From: Arthrobacter oryzae
Lineage (GTDB): Bacteria; Actinomycetota; Actinomycetes; Actinomycetales; Micrococcaceae
Length of the DNA stretch: 40,141 bases
NCBI RefSeq assembly: GCF_030812315.1
Contig: NZ_JAUSSM010000022.1
Coordinates: forward strand, 1-40,141
Direction: 5' to 3'
The notes below the pieces were generated by a model. That model did no database searches, had not been told where the DNA came from, and was given only the letters and a program-made list of their open reading frames with translations. This document shows positions 17,839-27,126 of the stretch, in pieces. Within the stretch, counting starts at the first letter, position 1. Every line of letters starts with the position of its first letter. Position numbers and translations under genes: made by a program.

Positions 17839-20117
17839 GGCTTTCTCCTCCCTGGTTCCGTCGATAGATTCACTGCCCCGGCGATTACTAGTTGCGTGGG
17901 GCAGATCGCCACGTCGTCACAGCTCCCGGCTGATGGTTCCCGCCTCAAAACCAGACCCTCGGCGTGGTCGACTCCCGCGACGGAGTCAAGCAGTTGCAGC
18001 ACTTCGGTGCGCCGCACCGTGCGGCCGAACGGCCAGCCACGGCCGGCCGATCCTCCGGTCACAGGGTGCAGAAATGCCCGCACCGCCACGGACGCTGCCT
18101 CGGCCACCTGTGGCCCGTCTGCTCCCGGGAACAACACCAGCCGGGCATCTACCCCGACCCTCACGTAATCGGGTCCGACGACGAAGAGGCGCGTGCCTAG
18201 GGTTCGCTTCGCCGTCAGCCAGGCCCGCACCGCAGCCAGGAGGCCTCTGGTGGGCTGCGGCCGGGCCATAGGCAGGTGGGGCACGACCACTATAGTGACG
18301 CATCCGTCCGCTCGAAGGCCGGGCAGGCGCGGGTCCACATCAGTCAGGGCGCGGGCGCGCCAGAGCACGGTACCGGGTGTGGCGAGGGCAAGGCGCTCCA
18401 GGTCTGGGCCGGTAACACCTCTTTCCGGCACGTCCAGTCGTCGCACAACGGAGAGCGGGAGCTCGTCGAGGTTTGTGGCACCGGCGCGGTGAAGCGCCTG
18501 TGTCAGCCGGTCGTGCACCCATAGCGCCCGTTGGGCGCGGGCGGCGACTTCGACTGTGGCTTCGGCCTGCGATCCCGCGTGCAGTCCATCGATGAGTTCC
18601 ACCCGTATTTTGGTGGCGTTTGCATCGAGGAGTCGCCGCGTTCGGTCGTCATTCCGTACTGTGAGGGGCAAGGGAGGGCGGATGTTCCCGAGGCCTGCGG
18701 CGACTGCGTAGCGGCCAATGGCGAGCACCGTCCATCCAGGGGCAAGTGTGCGCCCGGTACGCCCGTTCCCAAGACGTATGGTTGCCGCGTCATGGTCCAG
18801 CTGCGCTGCGAGATCTCCCGGCGCCGCGGCGCCAAGGTCAGGCAGGATCCTTATTGGTTGAGATGATCCGTCGGGGGCCACCGCCCACAGCTCGGGGAGC
18901 GGCTGACAGGCTCGATGCGGGAGGGTGAACGTTTCGTCGGGAATCCCTCTTGCTGGCCCGAGAACGACGATGTCAGCTGACAGACGGCCGGGAGCGGAGC
19001 CAGCGGGAGGGATCCAACCGGAAACGGCGACGACGGGGGCGGAGGGCACTCCTGTCGGTGGGTCCATTCGCAGCAGTGTGAGTGTTCCCTCAGGTGAAAC
19101 GACGACGGAGAGTGCCGCCTCGTCCAGCGGGGAACCAGGAGTAGGGGTGCCGAGGACGGTCGCAGCGGCCGGCACCGGGAGTGTGCTCGAATAGGGTTGG
19201 GCGGCGACTGCGATGCCGACATCCACGTGCACCGCGCGCAGTCGTGGTGCTGCGTCGTACATGCCTTCGGTCAACCTGCAGCGCAGCCAGCAGAGGGAAG
19301 GGCCCGCCAGAGCACCGTTGCCCTGGTCCCCGAGGGGCGCTGCGGGCACCAGGGCGGGGATCATTATCCGCACCCGGCCACTGCCCCTCACCGCCGCGTC
19401 ATCGCTGACGCTGGCAGCTGCGACAGTAATCCATGCCGTTCCGTCCCAGAATTCCCAAACGGAGCGGGCTGAGTGGTGGAGTGCCGTCGAAGCAGGGATC
19501 TCCGGGACATCGAGTCCCGGTGCGCTCACGAGCCAGAGATCGAGGAGGCCGGCCGGCAGGGCGGCTGACGCTGGCGCCAGGCCGACCAGCAGGCAGTCGC
19601 CGGGCGCAGGATCGGGGCCGAAAGGTTCGACGGCCTGCCCTGCGGCGAGTGCTGAGGTGAGGTCGGCGCACCCGGTGCGGTAGCCCTCGGCGTCGGCGGA
19701 TGCGGTGGCGCTAGCGACCGCCCCGACCGTAGCTCCGCTCACGGCGACATCGTCGAGCAGCGTGAGAGGGAGGTTTTCACCCTCGCGCACGCCGATAATC
19801 TCGAGTCCGCGTGGCACCGTGAAGGGCAGGACGCCCCCAGCAGTTACCGAGAGGCGAACCAGGCAGGTTGCAGGTTCCGCCGGTCGTGGGGAGTAGCCTA
19901 CAAGCGCGAGCAGCAGGCGGCGCTCCCTGTCGGTTATGGCGCTCGTGCGGTAGCTCTCGGCCTCGGTGAGCCAGGACAGCAGCTCGAGGATTGCTATTCC
20001 GGGGTCGCTCGCGTTCTGGTCTGTCCAGTCGGGCGCGACGAGTGGCAACTGTGCACGCCCTTGGCGTACGAGATCGTCCCAGCGCAGCGTGTCGAGTCTC
20101 GGCGGGAAGAGCGGCAT
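17835..20117 (-). CDS. Baseplate J-like assembly protein (Afp12/Pvc12-like)
   Basis: A 760-residue wedge protein of the 'putative baseplate assembly protein' group. It begins with the typical LRWDDLVRQGRAQLPLVAP and PDWTDQNASDPGIAILELLSW signatures (residues about 10-52). The middle contains beta-rich insertions. The C-terminal 200 residues resemble gpJ of P2-like tails (GPDYVRVGVDARLVLFPG, FLHPVTGGSAGRGWPFGR). In contractile systems these proteins build the wedge ring that triggers sheath contraction. Its ATG overlaps the stop of the preceding 1440-aa gene by one base, and both C-terminal regions are related. Confidence 0.85.
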   Translation of the reverse strand: MPLFPPRLDTLRWDDLVRQGRAQLPLVAPDWTDQNASDPGIAILELLSWLTEAESYRTSAITDRERRLLLALVGYSPRPAEPATCLVRLSVTAGGVLPFTVPRGLEIIGVREGENLPLTLLDDVAVSGATVGAVASATASADAEGYRTGCADLTSALAAGQAVEPFGPDPAPGDCLLVGLAPASAALPAGLLDLWLVSAPGLDVPEIPASTALHHSARSVWEFWDGTAWITVAAASVSDDAAVRGSGRVRIMIPALVPAAPLGDQGNGALAGPSLCWLRCRLTEGMYDAAPRLRAVHVDVGIAVAAQPYSSTLPVPAAATVLGTPTPGSPLDEAALSVVVSPEGTLTLLRMDPPTGVPSAPVVAVSGWIPPAGSAPGRLSADIVVLGPARGIPDETFTLPHRACQPLPELWAVAPDGSSQPIRILPDLGAAAPGDLAAQLDHDAATIRLGNGRTGRTLAPGWTVLAIGRYAVAAGLGNIRPPLPLTVRNDDRTRRLLDANATKIRVELIDGLHAGSQAEATVEVAARAQRALWVHDRLTQALHRAGATNLDELPLSVVRRLDVPERGVTGPDLERLALATPGTVLWRARALTDVDPRLPGLRADGCVTIVVVPHLPMARPQPTRGLLAAVRAWLTAKRTLGTRLFVVGPDYVRVGVDARLVLFPGADGPQVAEAASVAVRAFLHPVTGGSAGRGWPFGRTVRRTEVLQLLDSVAGVDHAEGLVLRREPSAGSCDDVAICPTQLVIAGAVNLSTEPGRRKP

Positions 20118-23100
20118 CAGGCACCTCCGCCCAGACGGATGACGATGCGGCCTGCGCAGAGGACCTGGTCGGCGCGTATGAGGGCGGCGTCTCCGGCCGG
20201 CACATCGTCGCGGGTAAGAACGAGATTCTCTACGGTGTCGACGCCGGGTACCGATTCAATGACCCTTGCAATGTCTGAAATGTAGGCGCTCCTGCCGAAT
20301 TCCCAGCCGCGGCCCTCAAAGCCTCCGTTAAGGGGATGCATAAATGACTCCAGTGTGGATTGCGCGCGTTCCCGTACCGGACCGGCATCGTTTGCTGCAA
20401 CGGGCAGCACAGTTGCTGCGATACCGACAGGTACGTATTGAGGCCCTTCGACGGTTACGTGCCGTGCGGCAACCGCGGGGGAGGCATTGACGATGGCCGC
20501 GCGCACCAGGGCGAGCAACGCCGCTCCTGGCTGAGGGCGTGCTGCTCCATCCCGGGGAACAATAACGACCCGTACTTCGCCTGCCGAAGGGCGGCCAAAC
20601 CGGTCCTTGGCACCCACCGCCCGGGCCCGCACAACAGCAGGACTGCACTCAACGGCGACAGCCTCGACGTCCTGTTGGGTAAGTGCCAGGCGGCGGTGAC
20701 GCAGCAGCGCCGGTCCGCGTATCAGTGCCGCAGGGAGAGGTTCGATGTCGGCGCCGCCGGAGGCGCCCTCCGGATTTGTGACGCCGCCGACGGCTACGGC
20801 GCTAAGAAGCTGGGTGATCACATGGGCCTGCACGTTGCCCATGGCTCCATCGCAGGTTCGGTAGGTGCGCAGACGGGTGTTGTCCCGCCCCTCCGGCAGT
20901 GCCCGTCCGTGGCCGAGTCCTCCGAAAATGAATCGGCCCTGTGCATGGTCTACTACGTAGACCCGGTCGGTAGGACCGGCGGAACCCAAAGACGGGACCG
21001 GCGTCCACGGCACCCAGACCTCGCTGACCCGTCCGGTGCCCTGGTCGTAAACGAGACGGACCCGCTGCGGATCAACACCGTCGGCCTGCAGGGTACGCTC
21101 AAGCGCATCGTGGTCCAGGTCTGCCCGGTCACCGTCAAGCTCCCGCACTTCCAGGTCGGGGTCTGCGGCTACGGGGGAGCGACGTGACATGAGCATTTGA
21201 CTGGGTGAACCATCGCCGGAGCCGATGAGTTCATCGTGTATGGTCTCTGCTTGTTCGATTTCGACGGCGTGTGCGGCGAGGCCGGTCAGGGTGACTAGGG
21301 GGGCCGGCCGCGTGCGGTCGAAGACCGCACGCACCCATGTTCGCGGAACGCCGAAGCGTGCAGGAGGGGACGGCCGCAGTTGACCCCCTGTGTAAGCTCG
21401 CGACACCGGGAAACGGCATGTAACAGTTTCTCCGGCAACAGAGGAAACCACTATCGGTTCCTGACCCTGCAGATCCGTGAGCAGAAGCTGCTCGCCGGGG
21501 GCGAAACGCAGGGCCGCGCCGGGACCCTCGAGCGCAATGCGGGTTCCGCGCGCTTCGGAAACGGTGACACCGGGCGTCCCTGTCGTGCCGGGCCAAATCA
21601 GCCCGACGATTCCGGTGCGACGAAGGCCGTCGGTGCCGTCGTCGGTGGCCAGCCGCACCCAGACGTTCCCATCGAAGCCTTCCCAGATTGGACGGTAGGA
21701 GGGCTCCTGCATCGACCCGGCGGCCCGTTGCATCCAGATGCTGATGCGGTCGGCTGGCAGGTCCCCGTCGAATCCAAGGTAAAGGGTGGGAGCGGTCTCG
21801 AGCATCGGAAGGAAGGGGGAGGCACCCGGTCCTGGCCATGTCACCGCCCTGGTGAGATCCCGCCAGTCGTGGTTGTCGTCAATGATGACGCCGCCGGGAT
21901 CAAGGGCGTCCGAACGGTGTTGATAAAACACCTGGATGCTGTCGAGCATGGGTGCCCGTGGTTCGACGACCGGCAGGAAGTTGAGTACTCCGGATTTGTC
22001 CGTCCAGCTCACAAGTCGCAAGTGCGAGAATGAACCAGCCGCCAGTCGCGCCCGCATCCAGCGGCGAACGTCACCATCGATGTCTACCTCTGCCATGTCG
22101 CTTGGCACGGTGAACCGAAGGGACCCGGAGGCCTGTAAGGCGAGGACTTGCGCGTCGCCCTTGACCCCAAGAGCCCTCCAGCGTGAGCCGTCGTGGTACT
22201 CCCACGCCACGACCGGGGCCGTGAGCTGCGTTGTAGACGTACCGAGCACACCCTTAACCAAGTCAGTGGGATTGAGGTTCTTGAGGGTGTCCCTAACGGA
22301 TTGCACGGCGGTGATGGCGCTCCCGATCCCGGACTTTGCCCCGTTGATGCGTGCCTTCACTTGATTTTCGAAGTCGACGGGGTCCATCGCGAAGATCGAG
22401 GCCCTCGCTCCGGCTGGCAGGAATGGTGATGCGGCCCCGAGCAGCGCCCCAAGCGGCCCGTTGAGCGCCAGTACCGCTGCGGTAACATCGGCGTCCGAGC
22501 CGTTGGTGATGGCTGTCTCGAGTGCGGTCCGCTGAAGGCTGATGGCTGATCCGCCGTCGGCGAGTTGCCCTGCCGCGGAAGCAATTCCGAGAAGCACCCG
22601 CGCGATCTCCTTCGGAGTGAGCTCCAGAGCCGTTCTGGCACCTAGAGCTGATGGTTTGGCGTCCGCGGCTGCGATCGCTTCGTCCAGCTTTTGACGCGCG
22701 GTCCCTACTTGGCCCCAGATTGCATGATTGGGACCGGCGGCAGCTTTAAGTGCCGTCAGCGCGGTTTGAATGGTGGAGCGCACCCCCGCGTACCAGACGG
22801 TTGGATCGGTGGACAGGAGCGTCGGCAGGGGCGGGTCGAGCGCGTTTTTCGCACTCGCAAGGGTTTCCAGGGCGCTTCCGGGTCCGTCCTCGAGCTTCTT
22901 TATGAGCGAGGCGATGAGTTCCTGGGCGGCCTGGACGCTGCCCTCCTGCTTGCCGCTGAGACCGTCGGCCTCCTCGGCTGCGGTGACAGGGCGCTCGAGC
23001 ACAAGTGTCACGCGCGAACCGGGACGCTTCGTCGCCGTTTCGTTCGCGAAGAGGAATGCGGTTCCTCGTACCGGCGCCGGTCCCAGCGGGGCGAAGGTCT

Positions 23101-24439
23101 TTGACAGGTCGGCCTCGCGCTGGTCCGCGATCGCTTTATCCAGCACCAGCCCCGCCGCGACCGTCACGTCGAACACCGTGCCGGGATCTGCGATTTGCGG
23201 ATCGGTAAGTTCTTCCGGGCTCTTGAAAGCCACCTGGCGTGGATCGTTGGCAGGAGGCATGCCGCTGTCGATCGGGTCCCGTGAGGGGTCGTGGCTGACG
23301 CCGATTTGGATGCTGTGGCCGGTCAGGGTTCCCGGCAGTGCGATCAGGGTGTTGTCGTTCTGTGCGGTTTCTGTCTTGCTCGTTGCCGTGTTCTGGTCAG
23401 GCAGGAGGTAGCGCTGAATTTTCGCTGTCTTGGGGACCTCTGGCCACCAAATCCGAAGTGAGGCTCCGGCGCCGACTTCCGTCGTACGGCGCAGCATCAA
23501 GCGGCGGTGTTCGTTCACCACGCGAAGGCGCACGCGGGATATCGTCGGAGGCGGGCTTCCCGGGTGGAGGTGTAGCGGGGCGGCCAGCCGGCCACGGATC
23601 CAGCAGCTTGTGCGTCCATCGATGTCGAGCGGTGCGGAGGTTGCGCACGGCGCGACCAGCCGAATAGTGCCGGACCGGGTGAGCCCGGACGTGCCGTCGA
23701 TGGAGTCGTCTGCACCGGCATCCTGGGGTGAAGCAGCGAGGGCCGTGAACTCGCGCCAATCGTGACCGTCCCACCATGCCCAGTCAAGCGCCAGGGGAGC
23801 GGGCGCGGCGACGGCTAGCCCGATCTCCAGTTCGACCACAGCGCGTCCGTCGAAAGCGAGCACGGTGTCATGGCCGACGTATAGGTGGCGTTCGACGGGG
23901 AGTGCGTCGGCGAATATGTTCACCGGGCGGTGCGCCAGGAGGTCGGCGGAGTGATCGTGTTCCGCGTCCTCGGCGGGTAGCACGCTGTGTGCTTCGACGA
24001 TGGTGGCCGATGTGATGGCCACAGTGTCCCGGGTTTCGAAGACCACGGGAGTGTCGCGTCCCGGCACGGAGGCGCCGATGCGAGTGCCAGCCGGGACCCG
24101 GGCTCCGGGGGTCCCGGGGATACCAGTGAGCAGCACATGGGTGCGGGCGCCTTGAGCGGGTAGCTGGGAGACGCCGAGCTGGTCGAGCATCACGGCCGCG
24201 CGATGGTCCGGGACCTGGGAGAGACGCTGTTGCAGGAGTTCAAGGTGACCGGCGAAGATGTCGGCGAGCCCATGGCCGACCCCTCCGGGGGCCGGTTGCC
24301 AGTCCGGCGCCCAACCGGTGCGATCGGCCAAAATCGACGCGAGGATGGCAGCGCGGTTGCGTTGGAGCAGCAGGTCAGAGCCCGGAGGAACGGGTGTTGG
24401 ATAGGCCTTCGGCGGGGCTTGTCGATTGTCGGTGTTCAC
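20117..24439 (-). CDS. Giant baseplate J-like protein (Afp11/Pvc11-like, 1440 aa)
   Basis: The largest protein of the cluster. The N-terminal region (residues 1-150) has wedge-like features: helical LADIFAGHLELLQQRLSQV and a strand-rich region VPAGTRIGASVPGRDTPVVF. Residues about 488-731 form an unusual, mostly helical, Ala/Leu-rich insertion. After further beta domains, the last 200 residues match gpJ-like proteins (VTVEGPQYVPVGIAATVLPV, FMHPLNGGFEGRGWEFGR) and are paralogous to the end of the 760-aa protein. It should pair with that protein in the baseplate wedge. Its ATG overlaps the gp25-like stop by four bases. It is markedly larger than Afp11-type proteins usually are, owing mainly to inserted domains. 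Confidence 0.85.
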   Translation of the reverse strand: MNTDNRQAPPKAYPTPVPPGSDLLLQRNRAAILASILADRTGWAPDWQPAPGGVGHGLADIFAGHLELLQQRLSQVPDHRAAVMLDQLGVSQLPAQGARTHVLLTGIPGTPGARVPAGTRIGASVPGRDTPVVFETRDTVAITSATIVEAHSVLPAEDAEHDHSADLLAHRPVNIFADALPVERHLYVGHDTVLAFDGRAVVELEIGLAVAAPAPLALDWAWWDGHDWREFTALAASPQDAGADDSIDGTSGLTRSGTIRLVAPCATSAPLDIDGRTSCWIRGRLAAPLHLHPGSPPPTISRVRLRVVNEHRRLMLRRTTEVGAGASLRIWWPEVPKTAKIQRYLLPDQNTATSKTETAQNDNTLIALPGTLTGHSIQIGVSHDPSRDPIDSGMPPANDPRQVAFKSPEELTDPQIADPGTVFDVTVAAGLVLDKAIADQREADLSKTFAPLGPAPVRGTAFLFANETATKRPGSRVTLVLERPVTAAEEADGLSGKQEGSVQAAQELIASLIKKLEDGPGSALETLASAKNALDPPLPTLLSTDPTVWYAGVRSTIQTALTALKAAAGPNHAIWGQVGTARQKLDEAIAAADAKPSALGARTALELTPKEIARVLLGIASAAGQLADGGSAISLQRTALETAITNGSDADVTAAVLALNGPLGALLGAASPFLPAGARASIFAMDPVDFENQVKARINGAKSGIGSAITAVQSVRDTLKNLNPTDLVKGVLGTSTTQLTAPVVAWEYHDGSRWRALGVKGDAQVLALQASGSLRFTVPSDMAEVDIDGDVRRWMRARLAAGSFSHLRLVSWTDKSGVLNFLPVVEPRAPMLDSIQVFYQHRSDALDPGGVIIDDNHDWRDLTRAVTWPGPGASPFLPMLETAPTLYLGFDGDLPADRISIWMQRAAGSMQEPSYRPIWEGFDGNVWVRLATDDGTDGLRRTGIVGLIWPGTTGTPGVTVSEARGTRIALEGPGAALRFAPGEQLLLTDLQGQEPIVVSSVAGETVTCRFPVSRAYTGGQLRPSPPARFGVPRTWVRAVFDRTRPAPLVTLTGLAAHAVEIEQAETIHDELIGSGDGSPSQMLMSRRSPVAADPDLEVRELDGDRADLDHDALERTLQADGVDPQRVRLVYDQGTGRVSEVWVPWTPVPSLGSAGPTDRVYVVDHAQGRFIFGGLGHGRALPEGRDNTRLRTYRTCDGAMGNVQAHVITQLLSAVAVGGVTNPEGASGGADIEPLPAALIRGPALLRHRRLALTQQDVEAVAVECSPAVVRARAVGAKDRFGRPSAGEVRVVIVPRDGAARPQPGAALLALVRAAIVNASPAVAARHVTVEGPQYVPVGIAATVLPVAANDAGPVRERAQSTLESFMHPLNGGFEGRGWEFGRSAYISDIARVIESVPGVDTVENLVLTRDDVPAGDAALIRADQVLCAGRIVIRLGGGA

Positions 24440-24873
24440 TCTCGGCCTCCCTCATGGAGGAAGAACGGGTAGACGAGATTGTAGAACGTGTTCGTTGCTC
24501 GGATGGTGTAGCCGATCTTGAGATTGAGGCGGCCTGAGCGAGGCTCGGTCGTGACCACCGTCACCTCCGTGATATCGATTCGGGGCTCCCACTGCAGCAG
24601 GGCGGTTTCGACGCGGTGCCTGATGAGCGCGTTGGTGGTGGTGCTGACGGGTTCGAAGAGGAAGTCCTCCAGACCCGCCCCGAAATCGGGCCGCATCACC
24701 CGTTCCCCCCGCCGGGTGCCCAGGATGAGGCGGATGGACTGGCGGACCTTTTCGGCGCCGGCTTCACTTCGAATTTCATCTGCGGCGTCCAGCGTGATCG
24801 GGGACGACCACCCCCGTCCGAGGATGAGCGCGTCCGCGGTGGCGCCGAGGGGTTGCGTGCCCATGTCAGCCAC
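24436..24873 (-). CDS. gp25-like baseplate wedge protein (Afp9/Pvc9-like)
   Basis: A 145-residue GPW/gp25-family protein. The family pattern is clear: DEIRSEAGAEKVRQSIRLIL, then LGTRRGERVMRPDFGAGL and DFLFEP, followed by an amphipathic helix and the strands ending YTIRATNTFYNLVYPFFL. gp25 proteins connect the wedge to the first sheath ring and nucleate sheath polymerisation. Start is either GTG 24873 or ATG 24864; both lie within or just after the PAAR gene stop (24866-24868), so translation is coupled either way. Confidence 0.9.
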   Translation of the reverse strand: MADMGTQPLGATADALILGRGWSSPITLDAADEIRSEAGAEKVRQSIRLILGTRRGERVMRPDFGAGLEDFLFEPVSTTTNALIRHRVETALLQWEPRIDITEVTVVTTEPRSGRLNLKIGYTIRATNTFYNLVYPFFLHEGGRE

Positions 24874-25144
24874 CTACGATCACGGTCATGGCGCCCACCA
24901 CAATGGGAGCTCCACATCCGGCCATGTCGCCGAGGCGAAGGCATGGCCGGCCGCCGATCAACACGGTGGCGCTGCCGGCTGTGAACGGTGTTGGGGGGTG
25001 GCTGGGTGGCGGGGGGAACGCGCAGGCGTGCATGTCCCCCAGTACGGCGGCGGGCAATCCGACGATGAGTACTGTGCTGACGCCGGGGCCGGTAACGCTT
25101 CCCGGATGACCGGTCACATCGGTGATTCTCGCTGCGGGGGGCAT
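24866..25144 (-). CDS. PAAR-domain spike tip protein (Afp10/Pvc10-like)
   Basis: A 92-residue protein made almost entirely of a PAAR domain: repeated P-x-G turns with GLPAAVLGDMHACAF (about 28-42), a Pro-rich loop, and IGGRPCLRLGDMAGCGAPIV. The conserved His/Cys positions (H39, C41, C70, C79) fit the metal-binding cone that sharpens the spike. PAAR proteins sit on the VgrG/gpV trimer and can carry effectors, but here no extension is fused. It lies directly downstream of the spike gene. Confidence 0.9.
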   Translation of the reverse strand: MPPAARITDVTGHPGSVTGPGVSTVLIVGLPAAVLGDMHACAFPPPPSHPPTPFTAGSATVLIGGRPCLRLGDMAGCGAPIVVGAMTVIVGG

Positions 25145-25199
25145 TCTCCCGCTCCCTTCACTGGCTGTCTGTCTGGATGCTCGTGCAGTGGACCGTCCA

Positions 25200-25850
25200 T
25201 CAGTTGATAGTCACCAGCCCTCCCTTGACCTGGCAGGTCGCGTCGGCGCTGAGGCTCGCAGTGGCACCGGACAGGTCGAGCGTGACGTCACCCTTCACGG
25301 AAGTCTTCTTCGCGGACAGACTTGAGGAGACGGCACCGGTGAGTGAGGCTGCGCCCGGCAGCTCGAGCTTGAGTGAGCCGACGCCGCCGGCGAGTTCGAT
25401 CGTGATGCCGTTGATGCTGATCGTGAGCTTGTGCCCGGCGACGTGGGTCATCGTGATTGATTGCTCGAGGTCCTCGAACACCATTTCGTGGCCGGCGGGA
25501 GTCTTCAGCACGCGCTTGGTGATGGCATCTGTCGGCAAATCTGTAGGCGGCCGGTTGTTCAGGTCCCAGATGCTACCAACCACGACCGGCCAGGTAAGGT
25601 CACCGTTCTCGAAGGCGACGATCACAACGTCGCCGACCTGGGGGATGCACCAGAGGCCGTAGCCGTCACCAGCGAAGGGGGCGCATACGGGCGCCCACGG
25701 CTCGATGTCGGGGATGGTCGGGAACTTCAGCTGCACCCTGCCTTGACCGGTGAGATCCAGGTTCGAGGTCACCTGTGCCCGTATGATGCCGAGGTGCTTG
25801 CTGTCGGTCGGCTCGGTGGCGCCGTCATTCATAAGGTCGAAGAATCCCAT
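25200..25850 (-). CDS. gpV/VgrG-like spike protein with OB fold
   Basis: The frame is open from 26006, but ATG 25850 follows AAGGAG by 7 nt and avoids overlap with the hub gene, giving 216 residues. Residues about 18-100 form the gp5/VgrG OB-fold: HLGIIRAQVTSNLDLTGQGR, APVCAPFAGDGYGLWCIPQ and VGDVVIVAFENGD. The rest repeats short alternating strands (KLTISINGITIELAGG, SVKGDVTLDLSGATASLSAD), consistent with a triple-stranded beta-helix needle. Together with the neighbouring gpD-like protein it corresponds to the halves of one Afp8/VgrG polypeptide. Confidence 0.85.
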   Translation of the reverse strand: MGFFDLMNDGATEPTDSKHLGIIRAQVTSNLDLTGQGRVQLKFPTIPDIEPWAPVCAPFAGDGYGLWCIPQVGDVVIVAFENGDLTWPVVVGSIWDLNNRPPTDLPTDAITKRVLKTPAGHEMVFEDLEQSITMTHVAGHKLTISINGITIELAGGVGSLKLELPGAASLTGAVSSSLSAKKTSVKGDVTLDLSGATASLSADATCQVKGGLVTIN

Positions 25851-25866
25851 TGCTGTCTCCTTGTCG

Positions 25867-27126
25867 TTACCTTCCGGGCTGGGACCTGGTCTGCATTCTG
25901 ATCGGGTCGGGAAGTACCGGGGGCGAGAGCAGACCGCCCTGGACACGCACGGCTCCTTGAGAGGTGGGGGGGATGGACCCGAACCAGATCTCTTTGCGTA
26001 CGTCAAAGGTGGTGTGCCAACCGGTCGAGTCGACGGTCTGCACGGCTGAAGTCACCCTCCACAACCCGCCGTAGGTCTCCCCGACGCCTTCAATGCGCAG
26101 CACGTGCCCCGCTCGGATCGCGGCGTTGCCCACACAGGATCCGGTTGCCGTGATTCGGCGGTTGAGTAGCGGCAGCAACTTGCCGAGTACGACGCGGGCT
26201 GCGTTGGCGGGGGAGAGTGCCTCGTCGAGGAACATGACTTCCTTCGCCTTTTCGTCATCGACTGGGCGCCCGAATCCCGGGGCTATCTGCACGTCGAGGG
26301 CTTGCCGGTCCCAGTCATAGCCGACGCTGATGGTGAGCTCGACGCGTAACGAGGGTATCCAGACGCGAGCCGTGACCCGTGCGATCTGCCCGACCGTGCT
26401 TACCCGCGGCGTGAAGTCCAGCAGCGAGTGCCCATAGCGCAAGGTCACGTCCGGGGCGAGATGCGCTCCGGGCGACATGAGCGACAACACGAGACCCCCC
26501 GGGCTCGCTTTGTGGTCAATGACGATCTCCCAGGCGTTTTCGGCCGCGATCCTCTTGAGCAGGTCCAGAGACGTTTCGCCGGCTTGTTCACGCACGATCC
26601 GCTGGCCCATGGTCGGGTCATCGACGGCTTCCACTGCGCTGAGCGCCGCGGACAGCAGTGACCCAAGGGGGTCAATGGTCGGCAGCAGACCGTGCTCGAC
26701 CGCGAGAAGCGGCGCTACAGCAACGTCGGGCAGCGGCATGATACCGATTTGCGGGATCTTCACCCCGAACCACCGCGATGGGGATGCCGCTGCGAGCCGC
26801 GTCCGACGATCCTGGGCGATGACGGTCAGGGTCGGGATGCCGGAACTCGGGAAAGCCGCCTGGCTGCCGACGACCTCGCCGGCGAAGATTCGCTCGGGCT
26901 CTTCGGGTGAGTAGCCAAGCCACAGTTCGATGGGGGTGTCCAGTCGCATCACATCGTCATCGAGCCAGCGCAGGCCCTCATTTGCGAGTATGACCTCGAG
27001 ACGGTCGGCGTCGCCGAAGCCACACGTGGCGCTCACTGACGTGATTGAACCGCGTAGGGCCGCCGGTGCAGGGCGCCCAGCAATCTGCATCCTTATCTCG
27101 GGAGCATAGTTCGGCGCGATGCTCAC
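25867..27126 (-). CDS. gpD-like hub protein (late control gene D family)
   Basis: A 419-residue baseplate hub protein equivalent to the N-terminal half of Afp8/VgrG. It shows the gpD pattern of a first barrel (APEIRMQIAGRPAPAALRG, then IELWLGY and ERIFAGEVVG) and a second domain with QAGETSLDLLKRIAAENAWE, followed by strands containing TVIAQDRRTRLAA-type segments earlier. A trimer of this protein forms the ring under the tube. The gene ends 16 nt before the spike start and its own ATG overlaps the stop of the LysM protein gene. Confidence 0.85.
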   Translation of the reverse strand: MSIAPNYAPEIRMQIAGRPAPAALRGSITSVSATCGFGDADRLEVILANEGLRWLDDDVMRLDTPIELWLGYSPEEPERIFAGEVVGSQAAFPSSGIPTLTVIAQDRRTRLAAASPSRWFGVKIPQIGIMPLPDVAVAPLLAVEHGLLPTIDPLGSLLSAALSAVEAVDDPTMGQRIVREQAGETSLDLLKRIAAENAWEIVIDHKASPGGLVLSLMSPGAHLAPDVTLRYGHSLLDFTPRVSTVGQIARVTARVWIPSLRVELTISVGYDWDRQALDVQIAPGFGRPVDDEKAKEVMFLDEALSPANAARVVLGKLLPLLNRRITATGSCVGNAAIRAGHVLRIEGVGETYGGLWRVTSAVQTVDSTGWHTTFDVRKEIWFGSIPPTSQGAVRVQGGLLSPPVLPDPIRMQTRSQPGR

